From contig DAIDHN010000041.1 of the NCBI GenBank assembly GCA_027459665.1, positions 1-37,140 on the forward strand: DNA of 37,140 nt, given 5' to 3'. The notes below the pieces were generated by a model. The model made no database searches. It had not been told where the DNA came from and saw nothing but the letters and a program-made list of their open reading frames with translations. Below are positions 33,614 to 37,140 of this stretch, in pieces. The stretch's first letter is position 1, and every line of letters starts with the position of its first letter. The DNA comes from Chthonomonadaceae bacterium. Lineage in GTDB: Bacteria; Armatimonadota; Chthonomonadetes; Chthonomonadales; Chthonomonadaceae. Both the position numbers and the translations under genes were made by a program.

Positions 33614-34546
33614 GTGCTGGCACAAATTCATATAGAACCCATGCGTCCTTCAGAATGGGATGCAGTAGCAGAATTGATACGCATATCCACTAACCACTGG
33701 TATGAAACACACGGACATGGCACCATTTTTACAGGCCCTGCTGAGGCAACCCGCCTTTTTTGCGAGGTGTACGAAGCCCTCGACCCAGGATGCTGCCTCA
33801 CAGCCCGCAACAGTTCCACCGGCGAGCTGGCAGGCTCCTGTTTTTACCATCCGCGCCCTACTCACTACTCGCTGGGAATTATGAACGTGCATCCCAACAG
33901 CGCCGGTCAGGGGGTAGCTCGCAGGCTTCTGCAGGAGATACTCAGCCGGGCAGAAGAAGAACGCAAAACTGTGAGGCTCGTTTCAAGCGCAATGAACCTA
34001 GACTCGTTCTCGCTCTACACACGTGCAGGCTTTACCCCTCACACTACCTTTCACGACATGGTGCTGCCTGTGCCTGCAGAAGGGCTGCACAGTTCAGCAG
34101 GCTCTTCACTCACCATTCGAGAGGGTACGCTGCAAGATGCAGAGCGTATTGCGCAGCTGGAACAGGAACTGGTTTTTATTCATAGGCCGGGTGACTACCG
34201 CTTCTTTCTGCAGAACCAGGGCGGCATGTGGCACACATCCATTGCAGAAAACAGCCAGGGGAAACTGCAGGGTTTTCTGGTTTCAATAGTTCATCCAGGC
34301 TGCGCCATGCTTGGGCCGGGTGTAATGCGTACGCCTGAGGCAGCAGAGGCCCTTATCTGTGCAGAACTGAATTTTCGCCATCCGCACCAGCCTGTTTTTC
34401 TGGTTCCTGCGCACTGTTTGCTGCTGGTGAAGGCAATGTACCGCCTGGGCGCACGCAACTGCGAACTCCACTTTGCCCAGGCATATGGCAATGTGCGAGC
34501 GCCGGCAGGAATTGTAATGCCTACATTCATGCCCGAAACCGGCTAG
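33614..34546 (+). CDS. Tandem GNAT acetyltransferase
   Basis: About 310 residues from GTG 33614, behind GGGGAGG. TTG 33602 and ATG 33641 are alternatives, since the spacing to 33614 is short. The first GNAT domain has the acetyl-CoA loop VHPNSAGQGVARRLLQEILS and the YTRAGFTPHTTFHDMVL end, so it looks active. The second half (LTIREGTLQDAERIAQLEQEL ... YRLGARNCELHFAQAYGN) is a second GNAT fold without a clear acetyl-CoA-binding loop, probably degenerate. The substrate is unknown. It ends 55 bases before the convergent heme/PPC gene, with a hairpin between. Confidence 0.85.
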   Translation: MLAQIHIEPMRPSEWDAVAELIRISTNHWYETHGHGTIFTGPAEATRLFCEVYEALDPGCCLTARNSSTGELAGSCFYHPRPTHYSLGIMNVHPNSAGQGVARRLLQEILSRAEEERKTVRLVSSAMNLDSFSLYTRAGFTPHTTFHDMVLPVPAEGLHSSAGSSLTIREGTLQDAERIAQLEQELVFIHRPGDYRFFLQNQGGMWHTSIAENSQGKLQGFLVSIVHPGCAMLGPGVMRTPEAAEALICAELNFRHPHQPVFLVPAHCLLLVKAMYRLGARNCELHFAQAYGNVRAPAGIVMPTFMPETG

Positions 34547-34552
34547 AAGCAC

Positions 34553-34602
34553 TGTGCCGCCCAGACCGCCAGAGGGTGCTGCCCCGGCGGCACATGTTGT
34601 TT
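34553..34602 (+). terminator. Candidate terminator after the GNAT gene
   Basis: A 9-bp perfect stem TGTGCCGCC (34553-34561) / GGCGGCACA (34586-34594) followed by TGTTGTTT on the plus strand. The 24-base loop is long but can form inner pairs. The T tract overlaps the last codons of the convergent gene. Confidence 0.5.
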
Positions 34603-36755
34603 CACCGCATGGCTGTCTGCTGTATCTTGCGCGGAGGCGCCAGGGTCACGGGCATTGTCGCTGCAATCACAGGGGTTCCATGGTCCCATACTTCCACCAC
34701 TGCAATGTAAGGCGGCCAGGTTTTGTTTCGTTTCACAAATGGAGTGCGGTTTCCGCCATCCGGGCGCACCAGTATGTTTACTTCATTCTGGTTTGGAGCA
34801 ACGTTCTGCGCATCCGCCACCCATCCATTTGGCAGACCTACCAAACGCACCACCAGGTTATCTGAGTAACCAGGGGTGCGGTAGATATGCACAGGCACCT
34901 GCACCCCGCCATGCTGACGAATGGCCAGCGGCCCATGCATTGTAACTGAAGCTGCAAAGGATGCTGCAGTGGAAACCTCCAGTACGGCAGTGGGGCGAGT
35001 GTGGTAGTACATGCTGAAAATCATTTTGTAAGGCTGCTGGGGTATGCAGCGCACCGTAACTGTTTGACCATGGCCATTGGAGGCGGCGGCATGAATCTGG
35101 AACGGGGTGATTACAGCCGGTGCGCTGCCAGAGGCGGTAAGTATCAGATATGCCCTGTACTGGTCTGGAGCAATTTGCAGCGGTGCTGCATGTACATGAG
35201 CCGGCAGACCAGAGGCGGTAATCGTAATTGGCCCGGCAATTCCCTGCCTTCGCATTACCCTCAGTTCTACCGCCGTACTACCGCCAGCTTGCAGCAAAGC
35301 CGTGTCTGGCCGCTGCATAACCTTCAGCAGAGGCGAATTTGGCTGCACGTTTACACAGTACACGCGCCGGGCATCGGCCTGCGGTGCAGTTACCCTCAGC
35401 GTATAGGTTTGATTACCGGGCAGATAGGCATCAAACCGCTCACCGTCATGCTGCCGGTTCACTACCTTGCCCTGTGCATTCAGCAGTTCCATATCTACTT
35501 CCCCGCTGCCACCTAGAGAGGAAGCGTACAAGCGAAACTCATATCCGCCCGGCCCCCGCATGGAAAAGTTGTCGGTTTGGCCCGGCCGCACAATGCGCCC
35601 GGTCAGCACTACCGGCCCATGCAGTATGCCTGCCGAGGCGGTATCGCTGACTACCTGCGAACGGGTAACGTAAAACGACTGCGGCCCCCAGGGGGTGGCA
35701 ACCTGTGTAAAACCGCTTTCACTGGGAGTTTGTACAATGCATGCAGGGGTCTGACCTCCTGTGTCCTGCCCTATCAGCTGTACCTGCACCTTTTGATTCA
35801 CCCTGCCTGCAGGAGGATAAACCAGGGTGTTGTAGGGCAGTGCTCCCATGGTAAGTCGGTAAACACTGGCGGGGTTGCTGTGCCCCAGCAAATCGCGCAC
35901 TTCCAGAATATACACACCGGTTTTGGGGCAGGTCCAGTCTAGCAGCGGGTCAAGTTCATAGTAGCCGCTGTTTTCTGCAATCTTGTTGCCATTGGGGTCG
36001 TATAGCCTGAGTTGAGGATTGAAAAATAGCTGGGTGTCTCTGTTGTAGCGAAATGCTTTCAGGTCGAACACGTATCGTTTGCCTTGTGCGGCCTGGAAGT
36101 TGAATCGATCCAGTTCGGAGTTTTGTGCAATACATCCGTTTACAACGCAAGGCAGATCAACATGCTGGGAAAGCAGCTTTGGCCCGGAGGGGATAGCCGT
36201 CACTTCGGGCAGACTGCCCACTTCAAAGGGGGCAGCAGAAGACACCCCGTGCGGTGTAACCACACGCAGCAGATAAATTCCGGGAACAGTTTGAGGGGCA
36301 ATATGAATATGCACTACTACTTTGGTGGCGCGGGCAGCGCTCTGCAGGTACTGTATAATCTGATCAGCCTGCTGAGGTGATATAGGGGCCTGATGCATGG
36401 TGATCATGCGATGTACGGTATCTGCCCACTGCTGGGGAGAAAGATCGCGGTTCGCTGGCGAACGCAGTTCGTGGCAGGTACCGCAGCTCGATTTCCACAC
36501 TGGCTCAAACCGCGTGTCTACGTGGCTCTGATCATCGCGCACTGTCCCCGTAATTCCGGGCTGATACACCAACAGTTTGTGCGCCCCTGTTAGATTGCTG
36601 CCGCGCATCTGCACATCTACCGTAGTGCCTGCCTTTGCCCCTGCCGGAGAAAAGGTTTGTATGGTAGGCAGATTCAGTATTTCCTGTGCCATCGCACTGC
36701 CAGGCAGCACAACCGCCAGGCAGAAAGCTAATCGAAGCAGCGCCTTGTTCTTCAT
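34602..36755 (-). CDS. Exported heme-c / PPC-domain protein with apparently inserted heme domain
   Basis: 717 residues from ATG 36755, with GAGGAA 7 bases upstream and signal peptide MKNKALLRLAFCLAVVLPGS then AMA. Residues 30-72 (IQTFSPAGAKAGTTVDVQMR, GSNLTGAHKLLVY) look like the first half of an Ig/TIG-type domain common in planctomycete exported proteins. A heme-c segment follows with C91-G-T-C94-H95 and QQWADTVHRMITMHQAPIS, resembling the small heme domains of quinohemoprotein-type enzymes, with Met residues available as the axial ligand. Then VVVHIHIAPQTVPGIYLLRV and SSAAPFEVGSLPEV resume what looks like the second half of the same Ig/TIG domain. A PPC domain (NSELDRFNFQAAQGKRYVFD) and further beta-rich domains complete the protein. 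Redox partner and role are unknown. The start overlaps the WD40 gene stop as ATGA. Confidence 0.8.
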   Translation of the reverse strand: MKNKALLRLAFCLAVVLPGSAMAQEILNLPTIQTFSPAGAKAGTTVDVQMRGSNLTGAHKLLVYQPGITGTVRDDQSHVDTRFEPVWKSSCGTCHELRSPANRDLSPQQWADTVHRMITMHQAPISPQQADQIIQYLQSAARATKVVVHIHIAPQTVPGIYLLRVVTPHGVSSAAPFEVGSLPEVTAIPSGPKLLSQHVDLPCVVNGCIAQNSELDRFNFQAAQGKRYVFDLKAFRYNRDTQLFFNPQLRLYDPNGNKIAENSGYYELDPLLDWTCPKTGVYILEVRDLLGHSNPASVYRLTMGALPYNTLVYPPAGRVNQKVQVQLIGQDTGGQTPACIVQTPSESGFTQVATPWGPQSFYVTRSQVVSDTASAGILHGPVVLTGRIVRPGQTDNFSMRGPGGYEFRLYASSLGGSGEVDMELLNAQGKVVNRQHDGERFDAYLPGNQTYTLRVTAPQADARRVYCVNVQPNSPLLKVMQRPDTALLQAGGSTAVELRVMRRQGIAGPITITASGLPAHVHAAPLQIAPDQYRAYLILTASGSAPAVITPFQIHAAASNGHGQTVTVRCIPQQPYKMIFSMYYHTRPTAVLEVSTAASFAASVTMHGPLAIRQHGGVQVPVHIYRTPGYSDNLVVRLVGLPNGWVADAQNVAPNQNEVNILVRPDGGNRTPFVKRNKTWPPYIAVVEVWDHGTPVIAATMPVTLAPPRKIQQTAMR

Positions 36756-37140
36756 CTGCCATTCCTCTTCACATATTTCTTTTTGATGTATTTCTTTTTG
36801 ATGTACTTTTTGACTGGGTGATGCACAGGCTTTTTCGCAGCATGAGGCGGCGCAGGCAGCGGCGGCGGAGCCAGAATGTGTGTCACATTTCCGGTTGACG
36901 TATCCCACACATACAAATAGCCGTCTCTGCCGCCTCCATAGGCGGTTTTGCCGTGCATGCTCAGCGCAACCGCATAAAACATGGTTTTACCTACTGTCCA
37001 TGTTTTCATTCGGTTTCCATTGCCTGCATTCCAAAGCGCTTCTGTGCCATCCATCCCGCAGGTAATCATGGTTTGCCTGTCTCCAGACAGAGCAAGACTG
37101 TTTACCCCGTTTTTATGCGCCAGAAAAGACCTGAAGTTGT
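36752..37140 (-). CDS. WD40 repeat protein, 5' end beyond the right edge
   Basis: The frame is open to the edge. It begins in view with NFRSFLAHKNGVNSLALSGD and continues RQTMITCGMDGTEALWNAGN, then MFYAVALSMHGKTAYGGGRD and GYLYVWDTSTGNVTHI. That is at least two WD40 blades ending in W-N/W-D. The propeller is followed by a Pro/Ala linker and a strongly basic tail with repeats of KKYIK ending KRNGR. In Planctomycetes and relatives, WD40 proteins often pair with heme-c/PPC proteins, and here the two genes overlap by 4 bases. The missing N-terminus prevents a call on export or further heme domains. Confidence 0.8.
   Translation of the reverse strand, partial: NFRSFLAHKNGVNSLALSGDRQTMITCGMDGTEALWNAGNGNRMKTWTVGKTMFYAVALSMHGKTAYGGGRDGYLYVWDTSTGNVTHILAPPPLPAPPHAAKKPVHHPVKKYIKKKYIKKKYVKRNGR
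36775..36814. repeat. 15-bp tandem repeat encoding the basic KKYIK tail
   Basis: ATTTCTTTTTGATGT occurs at 36775-36789 and 36790-36804, identical, followed by a degenerate third unit (ACTTTTTGAC...). Unit length 15 keeps the frame and adds five residues (KKYIK) per copy to the WD40 protein tail on the minus strand. Confidence 0.8.

Noticed and set aside
1-37140. CRISPR arrays, tRNA or rRNA genes, prophage genes or a defence island
   Set aside because: No regularly spaced repeats, no cloverleaf or rRNA signature, and no phage structural, integrase, restriction or toxin-antitoxin genes were found.

Overview
The window most likely comes from an Armatimonadota (former OP10) chromosome or a close relative. 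The main marker is a DUF1559 prepilin-like protein whose N-terminal helix runs FTIIELLVV...[13 protein letters not shown], a wording common in that phylum. Supporting signs are a CE2 esterase, a GH106-like enzyme, a heme/PPC-domain protein of the type seen in Planctomycetes and Armatimonadota, and a diderm envelope (LolA-like carrier, DUF3187 outer-membrane-type protein). This placement is inference, because there is no rRNA or other phylogenetic marker here. I found no tRNA, rRNA, CRISPR array, intact insertion sequence or prophage. The only mobile-element trace is a decayed transposase-like fragment at the left edge.

Layout, left to right. (1) 1-2171: transposase-like remnant, an AT-rich gap, one DUF1559 pilin-like gene and a second gap. 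(2) 2172-7635, plus strand: a compact unit mreB-mreC-mreD, a DUF3187 beta-barrel candidate, a secreted protein with a HEYGH zinc-protease motif, and a pyrK-type subunit. (3) 7636-8418: lexA with an excellent promoter and two identical 14-bp direct repeats just upstream. (4) 8422-16322, minus strand: DUF192, a TRZ/ATZ-type amidohydrolase, a YVTN-propeller/phosphoesterase, a DUF4965 glutaminase-like protein and a rhamnogalacturonan acetylesterase-like SGNH protein. A GH106-like gene is divergent at 16448-19315. (5) 19319-25060, minus strand: a complete overlapping hypF-C-D-E-A-B operon for [NiFe]-hydrogenase maturation, with no hydrogenase structural gene in view. (6) 25211-28979: a small conserved-looking protein, a GAF sensor histidine kinase preceded by a perfect TGTGA-N6-TCACA site, a convergent Crp/Fnr regulator and prs. 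(7) 28965-33289, minus strand: larB, a LolA-like protein, a sulfatase and a CE2 esterase. (8) 33614 to the right edge: a GNAT protein on plus, then on minus a heme-c/PPC-domain protein coupled by ATGA overlap to an upstream WD40 protein that runs off the edge.

How the parts relate. The envelope block joins cell-shape genes to two exported proteins of unknown role. The middle and right parts hold scattered plant-polysaccharide enzymes (rhamnosidase-like, two acetylesterases, sulfatase, DUF4965), without sugar transporters or SusCD-like genes. Two independent nickel functions appear: the hyp operon and larB. Convergent neighbours are packed very tightly, with gaps of 3 bases or outright overlap at four of five junctions.

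The most unusual item is the heme-binding segment that appears to sit inside the N-terminal Ig/TIG-like domain of the 34602-36755 protein. Next are the direct-repeat candidate operators before lexA and the CRP-like site before the histidine kinase. I see no complete defence or secretion system that I would call a new system.
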